Assembly: GCA_963070105.1 (NCBI GenBank)
Contig: OY718806.1
Coordinates: 10,504,190 to 10,568,189 of the forward strand
Direction: 5' to 3'
Origin: Litomosoides sigmodontis
Lineage: Eukaryota; Nematoda; Chromadorea; Rhabditida; Onchocercidae
Length of the DNA: 64,000 nt
Below, piece after piece: positions 11,363 to 28,163 of the stretch. Under the pieces are notes generated by a model. It saw nothing but the letters and a program-made list of their open reading frames with translations, did no database searches and had not been told where the DNA came from. Made by a program: the position numbers and the translations under genes. Every line of letters starts with the position of its first letter. The first letter of the stretch is position 1.

Positions 11363-14300
11363 ACTAAAATTTGACCGAATAAGCGTAATTAAATGATTTA
11401 ACAAAGAGGAGTACGGGGAAACCACCCCATTTAGCGCTCAATAAAGCGGAAAACAACCGCACAGAATTCCCCAAAACTTTTCCGGGAGCATACATAACTC
11501 CAACCATAATACTGATGACATGCATGCCTTCGTCATAACTGGAAGTATATTTTAAGATTTGAGAAATTGCACTGAAACAGATTTTTACAGTATCCATACA
11601 ACGAACAATCGAAACCTCTGAAACATTTTTAATGCTTTTGAAGCACTCCGATCCCACTGTTCGTAATGACCAACAACTGCTATGGACCTTTGAAAATTTT
11701 TACAGAACATTGTTGCGCAATTCACCTGATTTGATGATGAACTCAGGATGTGTTTCTTAGTAGCTTGAAAGCATTCTTTTAGGAAGATTAACCTTCGTTG
11801 CGGGTAGGCGACAAAAAGAATGAACACAACCACAATTTCCAATTTATCCAATACCAATTTCCTTCACAAATGACAACGTTAACAATCATGTTTCATAGTG
11901 TTAACTTTAGAAACAATGAAAGTATTTCAAACTGAAGCGCTAGCGTAAGCGATCAAAATCAATTTATGGAGATAAATGGAAACAAATCACGATGAAATAT
12001 AATCTCCACAGTAAAGAATTACTCAAACCATTGCTTACGTCAAAACAATCCACTTGCATATGCACACATACACAAACATACACATACACAAAAGTACATC
12101 CACATTGTGGCATGTTAAAACATCATTCAAGACGTACAACTCTGCTTCGGATAAAATGGAAAAAACTTACGAAACAATGCAAAAAAAGCAATGCTGAAAA
12201 GTAAACAACACGGGGAGTAAGAGGGAAAAGAACAGATCATGGGGAGAACAATGATGCGACTGAGAATAAAGAGAACAAGGGGAAGATAAAGTCATTGGAT
12301 TCCAAATGTGGAAAGGTCTTGAGAGAGGATGTACTGAAAGCGGCAAGGATTGGTAATAAAATAGAAAATAAGGCGTAATCAAAATGTTTCACATCATAAT
12401 ACGAAATCAACGTATTGTTGTCTTTTTGTTAACAAATCTCTGGATTTGAGTTAGAAACTAAGCAATGAAATAAGAACTTGATGCGTAAGTCACTTCCAGG
12501 CATCGATACAATACACCAATTAAAATTACGAGTCCCATTATTTCTTCCAAATGTCTTAGGTATTAAACCAGGGGAAAACAAGAACACCCATACTTAAACA
12601 AAAAGCATCAAGCACTTTTATGTGTGGACAAGAAAGCAACTGCTCACCGGCCTTTTAAGCCAATTTCAAATTTAAAACTCATACACAAGCATTGCAATAA
12701 TGAACTGCATTGTAAATGAAAAAAACTAAATGAGTTTTAATTAAATCGAGTGTTTAACAGAAATTGAACGGTCCATTTTCTTTGAGAATACAAAACTAAA
12801 TACACAAACAGTTTTGTTTCAAGACAAAAAACGAAATAGGAAATGACAGACGCCGAGGCTAACAAGAGGTAAAGCAGAGCAGAAATATGCTCACTGTGAT
12901 GCAGAAATAATAGAAAAATTACGCACCACAAGGACACGGTTCACATTTCCTTGCGATTACCGGTCTCACACCTTACCATACTAAACAGTGGGGAGTTCTT
13001 AAATTTTGAAATTTGAACTGCGTTTCGAAATGTAACTTCCACACTGGCATAAGACCTTTTTTTTACGACTTTCAGATCCACACTAATCTGAGAAAAAAAA
13101 GGATGCAATTAGGGTAAAAAAATACAAAATTATTAAATATAAGATGCAATTGGAGAAGTAAGAAATTAATAAAAAAGATGCAAATATTTCACTTTTGAAG
13201 TAACAAATATTCCCTCCGATATAATAGGAGGCGAAACTGAAACATTAAAAGAGACCAGCTAAGTGCTCAAAAATGGTAAACTGATTGACAAACAGAGATG
13301 TTGCGAACTACTGAAGGCATCGTTGGCTGGGGTGTGCATTTAATCACAGCGTAAAACAACTCAAATTATTGAGAGACAAGACGCAGAAAATCACAGCTAT
13401 TACGATACAGTTTAGTATAGTAGTACAACGTACAATCGGTCGTACATTAATGCTTTGCAGTGTTAGATTTATTTCAGAGGTAATACGACAGACTCGCTTT
13501 ATGAAATAGAACTGAAATAGATTCTCATTTGCTTTCTGTTGCTTTCACATATTAATGCCTAGTTAGTGTTGGACGAATGTTGTATTCGTTGAAATTTGCA
13601 ATCTTTGTAATACAAAATGAGCACCATATTCCAAGTTTGGATATAAAATATTAAGCAAGAATACTGCTTTCAACGAGTTACAACTTCGATATGTGTGGAT
13701 CAACACCAACTACTTGGACAACGCATACAAAATGACCAGCACATAAGCAAACATGAACTCAGCCAAGACTTCACAACAGGAAAAATTCCCCGCGATACAC
13801 TTGAACAAAAGGTTCACAACAGCTACTTGTGAAATGGCTGAGATCATTATTTCAATGTAATGTGTGAAAAATGAAAACAAATATAGGGAAGACCCACAAG
13901 GTAAGGAAAGTGGCTCGCAGAAATAGTAAAATTACTAAGTTATTCTCAAAATTCTTCGGAAACAGAATCTTTCAGAGAGTGACTAAGTCATTGTAGAAAA
14001 ATTCGGCAAATTTGCTTTTAAAAATACTATAGATCCAGGAATGAATGAATATACCACAAAGTCAAGTGAAATACTATGCAGCATATTTCATTTAAAACCA
14101 TACTTTGGGATGACAGTAACTTATAAAAGAAATAGAAAAACTTACGTAAAAACTGCATATAGTGAGAGCATTACAACTGCTACAACCACAAATTAGCTTA
14201 CTGAAGCAAAAACTAATAATTCTGCGATATACATTTCTTCCAATTTCTTAAAAAACCAATGAAAGATGGTACCGTTATGAGGGATATTTTAGAGATAGTT

Positions 14301-14454
14301 AACTCTTATAATGCGAAGAATTGTTGATTAGTGCTTAACGTTTAAGTTACAAAATTTCTTCATCAACGATAGATCAAAGATATGATTTTGGGAAAAGCAT
14401 GGATAAAAAGACCATTACGCAAATACAAAAACTCTTGCCGCTTTAGTGGAATAC
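11363..14454. other. intergenic or 3' UTR, 3.1 kb, no firm gene
   Basis: Lies between LSM8 and the 3' end of the hnRNP gene. Overlapping minus-strand open frames at 11857-11364 are in conflicting frames without motifs. One isolated exon-like segment at 13087-12977 is listed separately. A small ATG-bearing segment with a strong donor (ACGTAAGT near 14143-14150, minus strand) could be a first exon, but I could not connect it to anything. Confidence 0.4.
12977..13087 (-). other. orphan exon-like segment
   Basis: An acceptor (TTTTCTCAG) and a donor (ATG then GTAAGG) flank exactly 37 codons with only one open frame. The peptide begins ISVDLKVVKKRSYAS. I found no partner exons in frame nearby and no match to a family I know. 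It may be a chance match, or an exon of a gene whose other exons I missed. Confidence 0.25.
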
Positions 14455-15943
14455 TCAGTATTGCTGTTGTTGTGGATAGCGCTGCTGACTTGCTCCACGC
14501 TGGGTCATTCCCTGGGAATAAGCATCATAACCCCCTGTACCTAAAATCATTACGATACTATGCAAAATTGTGATAACTTTGCAGCAAATTAGCAACAGTA
14601 AAATTAAAAAAAAAAATCAAGAAGCAACAGTACCCATGAAGACAGAATTTTTGTAAGATGTTATTATGTTTTGCCCTATCAGATTTAAAATCAAAATGTA
14701 CCTACCATAGTAGCCGCCAGCCTGTCCCTGCTGATAATATCCAGCAGCTGCAGCATTACCATACCAGTCACCCCATCCACCTGCAGTTCCAGTGCCTCCA
14801 CCATATGCACCGAACGCTCCCATTTGACCCCACCCGGCTTGCCCAAACCAACCGTTCATTACGCCCGCCCGACCAGTCCCATATCCAGCGCGCATTGCCG
14901 CACCACCACGACCACCTGGGAAACGCTTCCCTTGAGGAACGGCCTTTTTAACGTCGCACTGCAAACATAAAACCATCAGCACAAAAACTGACAATAATCT
15001 GCGGAACGGAAAAACAACATGAATATAGTATCAAATAACCTCGCGTGAACCAAACATTTGTTTGGGCGTGGCTGATGCTCGTTCAGCTGCTTCTTCTTCT
15101 TCAAACACAATAAACGCGAAGTTTCTTCGTGCTTTTGTCTGCTTATCGAAAGGCCATTCAATATCTTCCACTTTTCCATATTGTTCGAAGTGAGCGCGCA
15201 GTTCTTCTTCTGTAATAAGTGGCTGTTAAATCAATGGTAATACCATCGATGCCTAATAGATATGGTTCGCCCCACTCAGTGATGCAAAGAAACAAGTGCC
15301 TCAGTCCGATATCTGAAAATCTGCCGACTTACAAACCCATGGTTCAAAACTTGTCAAATACACACAAATGAATTTAGCAAATGAACTTGGAAATAATCCT
15401 GTGTCTTCAAATAAAAACAAAATCAGTCATTTTTGATGAAACTAATGATGCATATTAACCCGGATGGTCAGCAGGCAAACCACCAACAAACACTTTCTTG
15501 TTCTCTCGAGATTTCGCTGGCTTAACTTCAACGGTTTTCCCCTTGAGCGACTGTTCTCTTGCATTCAGTGCGGCTCTACACGCCTCACCGGTTGTAAATT
15601 CTACGAATGCAAAGCCGCGAGAACGACCCGTATTTCGATCATACTTCACTTGAGCCTGGGCTACTTCGCCATATTGCGAGAAATATTGCGACAGGTCTTC
15701 ATTCGTAACATCGTAGGCTATTCCACCAACGAATATTTTCCTATATATGACACAATAAGTATAATAGTACATGAAAATAACTAAGATTTACACAGATAAC
15801 GAAATTAAGGAAAAAGAAATATGTACATACTTGTCTTCGTTGCCTTTTCCCAGATCTTTCAAACCACCTTCGCTAACAGTACCGCCGTTAACAGTTTCTG
15901 AATTCTGAGTTTGCTCCTCCTGATGGCTATCCTGAGTATCCAT
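14455..15943 (-). CDS. sqd-1: two-RRM hnRNP, squid/SQD-1 type
   Basis: Nuclear RNA-binding protein of the hnRNP A/B-D-squid group, acting in mRNA packaging, localisation and splicing. Five coding exons: 15943-15831, 15740-15460, 15209-15040, 14958-14706 and 14540-14455, giving 300 aa. After a polar, Glu/Gln-rich N-terminus come RRM1 (about 38-115; RNP2 IFVGGI, RNP1 RGFAFVEF) and RRM2 (about 119-198; RNP2 VFVGGL, RNP1 RNFAFIVF). RRM2 ends in FGSRECDVKKA, typical of squid-like proteins. The tail (about 199-300) is rich in Gly, Ala, Tyr and Gln, including GGWGDWYGNAAAAGYY, and finishes in a Gln-Tyr run. The ATG follows CATTTCAG by 6 bases, a likely trans-splice site. A long AT dinucleotide tract lies about 78 bp upstream of the ATG. 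hnRNP D/AUF1-like naming would also be reasonable. Confidence 0.92.
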
Positions 15944-16016
15944 AAGATTCTGAAATGACAAAATAAAGTTGCAGTATTCCCTTTTTAACACAAGACACAT
16001 TTGTTCTCCATTAGTC

Positions 16017-16020
<4 letters not shown>

Positions 16021-16082
<62 letters not shown>
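16021..16082. repeat. (AT)31 microsatellite
   Basis: Perfect AT dinucleotide run, continuing imperfectly through GTATGTATATATATAC to about 16098. It sits just upstream of the hnRNP start codon. Confidence 0.95.
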
Positions 16083-16090
<8 letters not shown>

Positions 16091-17586
16091 ATATATACAT
16101 AGGATGGACAGCAAAACGGATTTTCCAGAAAAATTCACACGCTGAAGCAAACTAAGCAGTGGTATGTACTAACTGTAAACAACTAACCTGTTTATAGAAG
16201 TTGTCCAATTACCAAAACTTGAATACAGGATAAGGAATTTAGATAAAGAAAGAAGGCTTATATAAATCAAAATTTACGAAAGCTTAGTCGTTACGGACTA
16301 TCTAGAAAATACCCTGAAAAGAATATTTTTGAATGAAAAAAAATACAACAACATAGTAAACGCAAAAGCACTGCAAGGAAAGTTTCATTTTAAACATGAT
16401 TAACACATTACACAGCTAAGGTACGTCAAGGCACATAATTACATCAAGCTATATGAAAACTTTATAAATCCAGGAGTTCTACTTAGAATCATAACCAAAA
16501 ACTTGCTCTCACGATCTAAATTCCTTCATGGTCTATCGACTTTGTTGACGATCTATCTTACACTTTTTTTTATTTGTGGTAAGGCGGTTTAAACAACTAC
16601 TAGATGGTTATCGCATTTCAGTGAGCTCCAGAATAATATCACAGCAGCATACTCATTGGTTAAGGTAGCAGTAATATATAACTAAGTCATGAATGTACTT
16701 CCACGATATATATAGGAGCACTGAAAGTCCATTCTTATGCAGTTAAATGAAATCAAACCCTAAAGACAAATATGTTTGCACAAAAATAGTCTGAAAGATT
16801 CACAAAATTTTATAAGTCACGCATTTAGAAAACGATAAAATCTAATAAAAACTGGATTTCACTTTATGATAGAACTCATGACCAACAACTTATTGAATCA
16901 TGAAGACTTGCGTGTATGGAAATGACCTTAACAGCTGCCAACCTTGCGAGCGCAGACCGACCACACATCCACTTATTCATGTTACCTTCTAGAGAGACAA
17001 GTCACTTCATAAATTTATGAATGCTTGGGTTTCATGAGTGTCCACAGTACGGAAAAAGAAATGATAACGCCCGCTAATCAGGTATTTGTTAGTAGTACGT
17101 CTTCACGCAGAAACAAAATCAATATTGCTAACATCCTCCTCTCGGGACCACAAACCATGTCGCACCACAACCTAGAACTCAGGACTGGACCACACCCACG
17201 CCTCGCACACCCTACAACATAAGCAAAACCATACGCAACGCATCGTGCACGCGCGACCTGTCCTACCGTATGCCAGGATGCTCCTCTGAAATTTAAAAGA
17301 GCGCTTGCAGCTTACTAACATTCAATTCATTTCACGAAACCTTAGCTTGCGTAGCGCGTTTGCCAATCGACGCTAATGGGGAAGATTCGTAGCAGGTGTG
17401 GCAAGACCAATATATTTTAGGGGAAGTTTAGGGGGAGTAAAAATTTGGCTACACTCCAAAGGAGTCACTTCCACACATCAATGGCGTGCTGTCTGAAGGT
17501 AACGGTATTGTACTCCCTGATAGTGATCGTTAATCAGCACTGATCGCAGTAAGGCCTCTTAGCACTTGATGTTTTGCGTAATGCGA

Positions 17587-17591
<5 letters not shown>

Positions 17592-17617
<26 letters not shown>
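17592..17617. repeat. (CA)13 microsatellite
   Basis: CA run followed by degenerate CA/TA/CC repeats to about 17650. Open frames here are repeat artefacts. Confidence 0.9.
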
Positions 17618-18725
17618 TACATACACCCACACACACGCACGCACACATGCATTGTGTCATCCACATTCATACCCACGTCCGTGTCAGCTTACCTACTACA
17701 CTACCTCTATCCATATGTACTTGCCTACGGAGAGATAAATGGTCACGTAAACGCTGCAAGACAGATTCGTTTCCCCTTCCCTCATGTTAGTGATATAATT
17801 GTATTTCGGACGCGTAGCACACTATACACCACGAGTTGCTTTCAACTGTGGTTCAAGGATTATAACGCAGTTATGCGATATCTGAACAAAACGTGGAAAA
17901 CACCTAGGAATTTCATCGCAGTTTCGAAGCCTTACTTATTCACTGAGTTCGACGAGAACTGCTAAATAGCTGGCATACGGTGTGGTGAAGGGAGCTTTTC
18001 CTTTTCTAAACATTTACAATAGACACCAAGATGGAAGGGATCACTATCATGCTGGAGACGGTCATCTAATTCGTCGTACTTTCAAGGACTGCAATAAACC
18101 GAAATGCCTGCAGTTTATTGTTCATTTAAAAATGTTATCTACGACTCCCTGTTGAAATTCGAAGAGCCTAATGGTGAAGCAAGGCAAAACGATAGCTAAT
18201 AATTCAACTTGAAATCTAGCAGCATCTCATAACCCTTATAACTCTTCTAATACATTTGAAATAGTCTTCGTAAGACATCACCAAAACAAGCTGGTGATAA
18301 CTGTGGGAGTGTCTGCTAAATATTTTTTCACAGGTCATTTACAGGTCATTTTCCCACAGTTCACATGTGCAACTGCCTTCTCGACATATCCAGACTCATT
18401 TTGTCAGCACAACGACTTTCACACTTGAATTATGAAGCATTTACATGTAAATAAAGAATTTCGGAATTTGAGGTTCCCACACGAAAGGCGGTCATTTGAT
18501 CGAAGTATTTCTGATGTCTCGGGAAAAAAGGTCGTTTATCTTCCGTATCCAATCGGTAGTAATAATATGATCATAAAATCTAGTAAAAGTGTTCATAAAT
18601 GGAAACACACACTTCAGTGTAATTTAAAGAAAAATTTATTGGCAAAAGCAGATAAATTCGATTATGATGTTTTCGTCTTACGCATAATAGTTTCACTTTC
18701 ATCAAAACACTTCACCACAAGACAT

Positions 18726-19275
18726 TTAATCCATTTCATCATCCCAGTCATGATAATGGTACGGTAAAGGATCAATGAACATTCGTTCATCGTATACAAC
18801 ATCTTCTAGAAATAATCCTTGCGGTGGAGCCGTGACCATCCCGAAATGATGGAAATTTTCAGGATTTGGATTGTTTAGAAGCCATACCAAGCTGTCTTGC
18901 TGCAAACGTCCGTAAGCATGCTCGACAATGGTGCGTACCATATGTCGTATCTGAAAGCAAGGACTAGATTTGCTATTATTTGATGTAAAATAAAGTAATT
19001 ATTTTAGACAATTCAGAAGTCCTCCAATGCGCAATAAAATAGTATTTCATACACGATGGGCACTTTTGGTCCTATATATAAGTTACCCACTTACCAAACT
19101 TTGCTGCCTCACCTCGCCAAATTCTTAACTTTAGGCTTTTGTTTCAATAAACACATCTCTATCCTCCTTGTTCTGATGGCGATTTATTGGTAACAGCAAA
19201 TAAAACTCGATTATTATGTCTCTCCGCATGACCCCTTTTACTCTATGAAAACGTTTCATCACAAAGCAAAACACA

Positions 19276-19332
<57 letters not shown>

Positions 19333-20815
19333 TACACACACACACACAAGCAAACAAACCAAACTGTTTGGAGGCAAAAAATTAAAAAAATAACATACTT
19401 GTGATCGCAAAAAAGATCTTGAAATAACATTAATATCGATTAAACTGAAACCATTAGCATTTCCAAAACGACTCCCTCCTGGAAAGCTTAATAATCCCGG
19501 TTTCAAGAAGCACTGATCCACTACTATGTCGGTACGTTGCAGTGCAAATAGATAACTCCGAAATGCTTTTGGAATGTGGAATTAGCTGGATACTGCGTCA
19601 AGCAATAGAATAACTTCTTAATGGGCATATTACCAAGATCTTAACGTTTGTTCCATACTTACTACACGTATGAGAACTGATTGCAAACTTTTTTTTGCAC
19701 ACTACTGCAATATTGGTTGCAACAATCAATTAGTGAATAGAAAGACAAGGTTACATTACCTGCAGAAATACCAACGTGTAGCATGTGTCTCATCGTCGGA
19801 GCGCAAATGTCAGTCTTTAATCGATTACGTCGTGGATATTTCATGAACGAGGCCATATTGTGGGTACCATGAAAAGAAAGGGTACTTTCTTTGAGTTCAA
19901 AACAAAATGTAGAAATGTACTGCAATGAATGCAGTGTATTTAAAATTTAAAAATCAAAGAACAAAAACTCACTTGGAATAACGAGCACGCATTTGCAGCC
20001 TTCTGAACATCAAAACCATTCGGGAGGAACCACATATACGGCCTTTCGGCAAATTGCCACAACAATGGCTGTTCTGTATTTTTCAACCATTCGTCCTCGT
20101 TTTCTGCTATGGCTAATCGATATTTATATTTTCTATAAAATGTCGAGACAGTAGTTACATCAAGAAGTTCAGGAAATCGCACTAATGTATTGATCATTTA
20201 AACTTGCGATAGTGTTAACGGAATTGTACAAAATCTTCTTTCCTTGGTCAGTTTGCCCTGATTTTATATCGAATTTTACTATGTGAAACAGAAAGCAAGT
20301 ATACCTGTATGAAACATTTCTCCTGGAACAAAAACCATTTGAAACTGTATGAAAATCCAAGACACGTAATGACGCACCAATGCATTCATCAGCTTTTTTA
20401 TTCCAGTTATCGATTAGGTTACTTTTGCTTCCATCCGCATTTCCAATAGGAATTTGCATGATAAAAGCGTTTCGTATTGCGTGTACTCCCGCATCAGTTC
20501 TGAATTGGTCATATCCGGAAGTTATGAAAAGTTTTTTTTATGAAAAGAAAAAAAAACCTCGAATTTTCCTAGTTCTTCAGCATCAATGAACTGCGCTAGC
20601 ATGATCTGCTAAGTCCCTAAATTTCATTGATAAACGACAGACCTGCTTGATGGCGACATTTTTAACTGTTCTGCAATGTCTGGAAAAGATTCTCGAACAA
20701 GCGCTTTCAGAAAACCAAGCACACTATAACTCATGCTTCCATTAGCAATGGACATAAAACGAGCACCATCATAGGACACCCACAATAAATATCGATGTGC
20801 TCCACTTCCGCACAT
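18726..20815 (-). CDS. PUSL1: PUSL1-like tRNA pseudouridine synthase (TruA family)
   Basis: TruA-family enzyme that isomerises uridine to pseudouridine in tRNA; the closest match is PUSL1, which is mitochondrial in mammals. Six exons: 20815-20643, 20499-20305, 20132-19973, 19919-19760, 19523-19399 and 18950-18726, giving 345 aa. Conserved blocks in order: RYLLWVSYDGARF near the start; the catalytic loop RTDAGVHA with nucleophile Asp60, across the exon 1/2 junction; KYKYRLAI; GTHNMASFMKYPRRN; FLRSQIRHMVRTIVEHAYG; and the C-terminal GMVTAPPQGLFLEDVVYDE. The residues just before GTHNM (YISTFCFELKESTLSFH) look like a family-atypical insert, but the TTGCAG acceptor is the only one that keeps frame. 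The end is acidic (HDWDDEMD). Upstream of the ATG an in-frame TGA precedes a TTTCAG, fitting trans-splicing there. Intron 4 contains a CA repeat. Confidence 0.9.
19277..19346. repeat. CA microsatellite in an intron of the PUSL1-like gene
   Basis: CA run with a few TA interruptions. It lies in the intron between exons 5 and 6 of the minus-strand gene. Read on the minus strand it gives poly-Cys-Val frames that are not real proteins. Confidence 0.95.
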
Positions 20816-21538
20816 CCGCCTAAATCTTTTCCCAATTCCTGAGAACTGAAATCAGCATGAAACAAAGACTTTATAACCAATTCGAATATCCAAGAATACC
20901 TTAAAACATCATTGCCCAAAAATAACGGTATGAATTTCCAACACTATAACCATTTTACGATTGCAGCCCTAGTATGTGATTATTGATGATCTTCCCACCT
21001 CCTGTCCATAGGACCAGTAAAATGTATGAATAATCCTACTTCAAATGATACAGTGATCTTTTTGTCAAATAATCTGAAGTGGAATATACTTTAATAGCAC
21101 GCGTGGACAACACATGAATATAACAATATAAGCAACAAGATATTATTCAGAACTATTATCGAATTTGGTAAATACTAGAGGTAAACCAATTCAGATAATA
21201 TAAAGACCTTAAGCCACTGCAAAGAGTGGAAGGTAGAAGAGACACGAAGAATAACTCAAAGAAATAAGTGTCTGAGAAACAGAGGTGATTAGAACATAAC
21301 AGTGGGTGATAAAACAATATTTAAAATAAATAAACAGGCTTTATCCAAACGTGTTTTTACCAATACGTTATTCCACAATTTAACAGAAAAATTATGAGAC
21401 CAACAAACATTAAAAGGCAAATTACAACTCTTATCAAATACGTCCTATAAGGAAAAATTGGGAAAAAAAATTCAACAAATTTATCGCAACAGCAAAATTC
21501 TTTAAATCTTTACGCTATTCAGCAGACTTCTCCATACT
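20816..21538. other. short intergenic, between IMPDH and PUSL1-like genes
   Basis: 724 bp gap between two minus-strand genes. It holds the 3' UTR of IMPDH and the 5' flank of the pseudouridine synthase gene. No coding signal seen. Confidence 0.6.
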
Positions 21539-25900
<4,362 letters not shown>

Positions 25901-27830
25901 AACCTTGCTGTAAATTGTCAAATTTCTTGAAAGTGAGCTTCACATTTTCCGGAAAAAACTACACGCAAGTTGTCTCTATTCAAATTTTGCAAACTATGCC
26001 CATGAGAATCTGAACACAACTTATTTTTAAAACTAGGAAGAAAAAGTAATCCGTGGTCGAGCAACAGTAAAAGAGAATTCTGGATTACTACGGCACAATC
26101 CATTATAACGGATACACTCATTGTTTGAGAAAACTGGGAGGAGATGGAAAGGAAAAAAAACAGGGCTCGTTGAAATGGATTAAATACCAGAATACATTCA
26201 AGCAAATGTTCGTCAAGTGACACGTTTTAACTGCAAAAGAATGATTATCGGTTGAAGAGCGATTTTCAGGATGAGATGATGAACAAATCCAAAAACTATA
26301 GTTTTTAAATCCAGTCCCCCAATTTGCTCAGGCAAATTCCCCAATGCGAAATCCTATGCTGGTGTCTCTCTACATATTGGGACTGGCCGTTGTTCCAGAA
26401 TAAAGTGACACGGGCTCTACTTCGTTACACGGTTGCAATTCAAGTTTTGGATGTTATATTTGATCCATAGTACTAAGAGGTATTATCGTTAGGAGGAAGT
26501 AACTCTCATATTCCAGTAAACACCACCATCTTCCTCGAGATAGTCGGCCACAGCTCTCATTAGTAGACTTAATACAATATAGCTGGATGTGTTACTATTA
26601 ACAAAGGGAAACATTCTACATATTCAATCGGGGTTCAGTTTAACATTAATAAATTCGCGGAGAATAGTAGAGCAATAATGGATTTCTGGGAGCAGTGTAC
26701 GGCGCGCCACATACGCATTCTTCCTCGTTGTTAAGTATATCATTGCTATGACTGAAGCGGAACAATATGTACTAGCGAAACAGGTTCTCAGCTTACGTTA
26801 AGGGTGTAAAAGTTAACAGAACAAGATCCTTGTAGTAGTTGCATTCCATGTTTCCATGGTAGCATAGCATCAGAAAAGCCAAATAGGTCTTCGTGGCAAC
26901 GACTCGTACCTTATGTAGTTTCCGTGAAATACACCTAAGGATGTGTTTAAGCAAACATGTTGAAAATAGTTTTCAGTTAAGTGGAAACTCTCTGGTTTGA
27001 ATCCGATATCAGCCATCCAATTGGTGTTAATAGTACTCAAATCATATACGTTAATAGTACTCAAATCGTTAATAGTACTCAAATCATTTCTTGTTCCCCT
27101 GGCAACTAAAAGAACAATGCAAAGGACTGAAATCATTTTTGCAGTTAATGAGTTTTGTTCTACACGGCGTACGATAAATCGAATAAACCAAAATAAATGT
27201 TCAATTCGCTACTCTATTTTATCAGTTAGTCGGACAGTATGCGAGTAACCCACATTTAAAAATACAAAATGTGAATCTATATAGAAACCTTAATTCATCG
27301 GCGAATGTCGTTCCGACAAAACCAACAAGTGAACATCTGTATATGGACTCATTTTAACTCTTGAAAGTTCATAAGAACTGGGTACTTCAGTACAGGGGCT
27401 GTATATCAATGTAAAAACATCATAAACTATGATTTGAAGTTTCTCTGAATAGCTGTCTATGATAGTGAAAATTTTATTGTACAAAGTACCTAAAATGGCA
27501 CCCTTTCACGTCGCAGAAAACATTTACATACGAGAATATGGGAAATTAAACCAAGAATGTAAGCTTATGAGAACCACGTCAGAATTAAGTCACCATATAT
27601 AAAACACAAAAAAACTCCCGGCCTACCTGTGGATGGATTCATCACTTTTCACAGATGTACTACAGTTTATGGAATTCTGAAGAGTTTTGGCTGGAGATAC
27701 TTTCAACCATAAAACTACCTAACATTCAGAAAGCGCGACAGAAGGGCTTAAAACAAACATTAAATGGAGTCAAAAGAAAAAAAAAAACAGAAGGCGACAG
27801 TTTTGTGTTCGAATGATTTCTCTATTTGAA
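25901..27830. other. intergenic, 1.9 kb, upstream of IMPDH
   Basis: No supported coding region. A short 18-bp tandem repeat lies at 27.03-27.09 kb. A minus-strand open frame at 26223-25918 has no motif and no splice partner. Confidence 0.5.
27026..27085. repeat. three copies of an 18-bp unit
   Basis: The unit GTTAATAGTACTCAAATC occurs at 27026-27043, 27050-27067 and 27068-27085, the first two separated by ATATAC. All copies are identical. Confidence 0.95.
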
Positions 27831-28163
27831 CTAACGAATCAAATAATATATTATCAAGAAGACAAATAATGCAAATAAGATAAGATAACATGTCAAATGT
27901 CTGCCACCAGCTTTTGCAACTCGATTCAATTTCCGCATCGTTGAGCCAAGTAAACCTTTTGATACGTCGAAATCCGTTTCCATTTCATTTAATAAACGAT
28001 TCTGTTCTCTTACATCATCACCGATTGCTATCGTTATCTTCTTCAGTGCAGCCACTTTTCCGGAGAGCATTTCGACCAACGCATCATTACGATGTTCTAC
28101 AGATGTCCCATCGCTATTTTCGCCCATCACATTTACACCACTACTGTTTCCACGATACGTCAT
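27831..28163 (-). CDS. BET1: BET1 SNARE, single exon
   Basis: Tail-anchored Qc-SNARE of ER-to-Golgi transport vesicles. A single uninterrupted exon of 110 aa (human 118). The N-terminus is short and polar. The SNARE helix spans about 28-85: VEMLSGKVAALKKITIAIGD, then REQNRLLNEMETDFD with Gln54 as the probable zero-layer residue, and GLLGSTMRKLNRVAKAGG. The hydrophobic anchor is about 91-109 (CYLILFALFVFLIIYYLI), ending in one Arg. An in-frame TGA lies 12 bases before the ATG, fixing the start. A TTTTCAG about 60 bases upstream could be a trans-splice acceptor. It sits between the ribophorin I and IMPDH genes on the same strand. It is the only intronless gene in the window; the N-terminus does not suggest a processed copy. 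Confidence 0.92.
   Translation of the reverse strand: MTYRGNSSGVNVMGENSDGTSVEHRNDALVEMLSGKVAALKKITIAIGDDVREQNRLLNEMETDFDVSKGLLGSTMRKLNRVAKAGGRHLTCYLILFALFVFLIIYYLIR

Larger units (their letters stand above)
15944..18725. other. intergenic, 2.8 kb, 5' flank of hnRNP gene
   Basis: Contains the AT tract at 16.0 kb and a CA microsatellite at 17.6 kb. No open frame with support. The 3' end of the PUSL1-like gene adjoins on the right. Confidence 0.5.

Noticed and set aside
11364..11857. Two overlapping minus-strand open frames upstream of LSM8
   Set aside because: They conflict in frame, resemble no family, and cannot be spliced into LSM8, whose start is fixed by homology.
14658..14951. Plus-strand open frame of 97 codons
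   Set aside because: Antisense shadow of the Gly-rich exon of the hnRNP gene.
15464..15784. Plus-strand open frame of 106 codons
   Set aside because: Antisense shadow of the RRM1 exon.
19131..19521. Minus-strand frames with poly-Cys-Val
   Set aside because: They read through a CA repeat in an intron; only the 19523-19399 part is coding, in the PUSL1-like frame.
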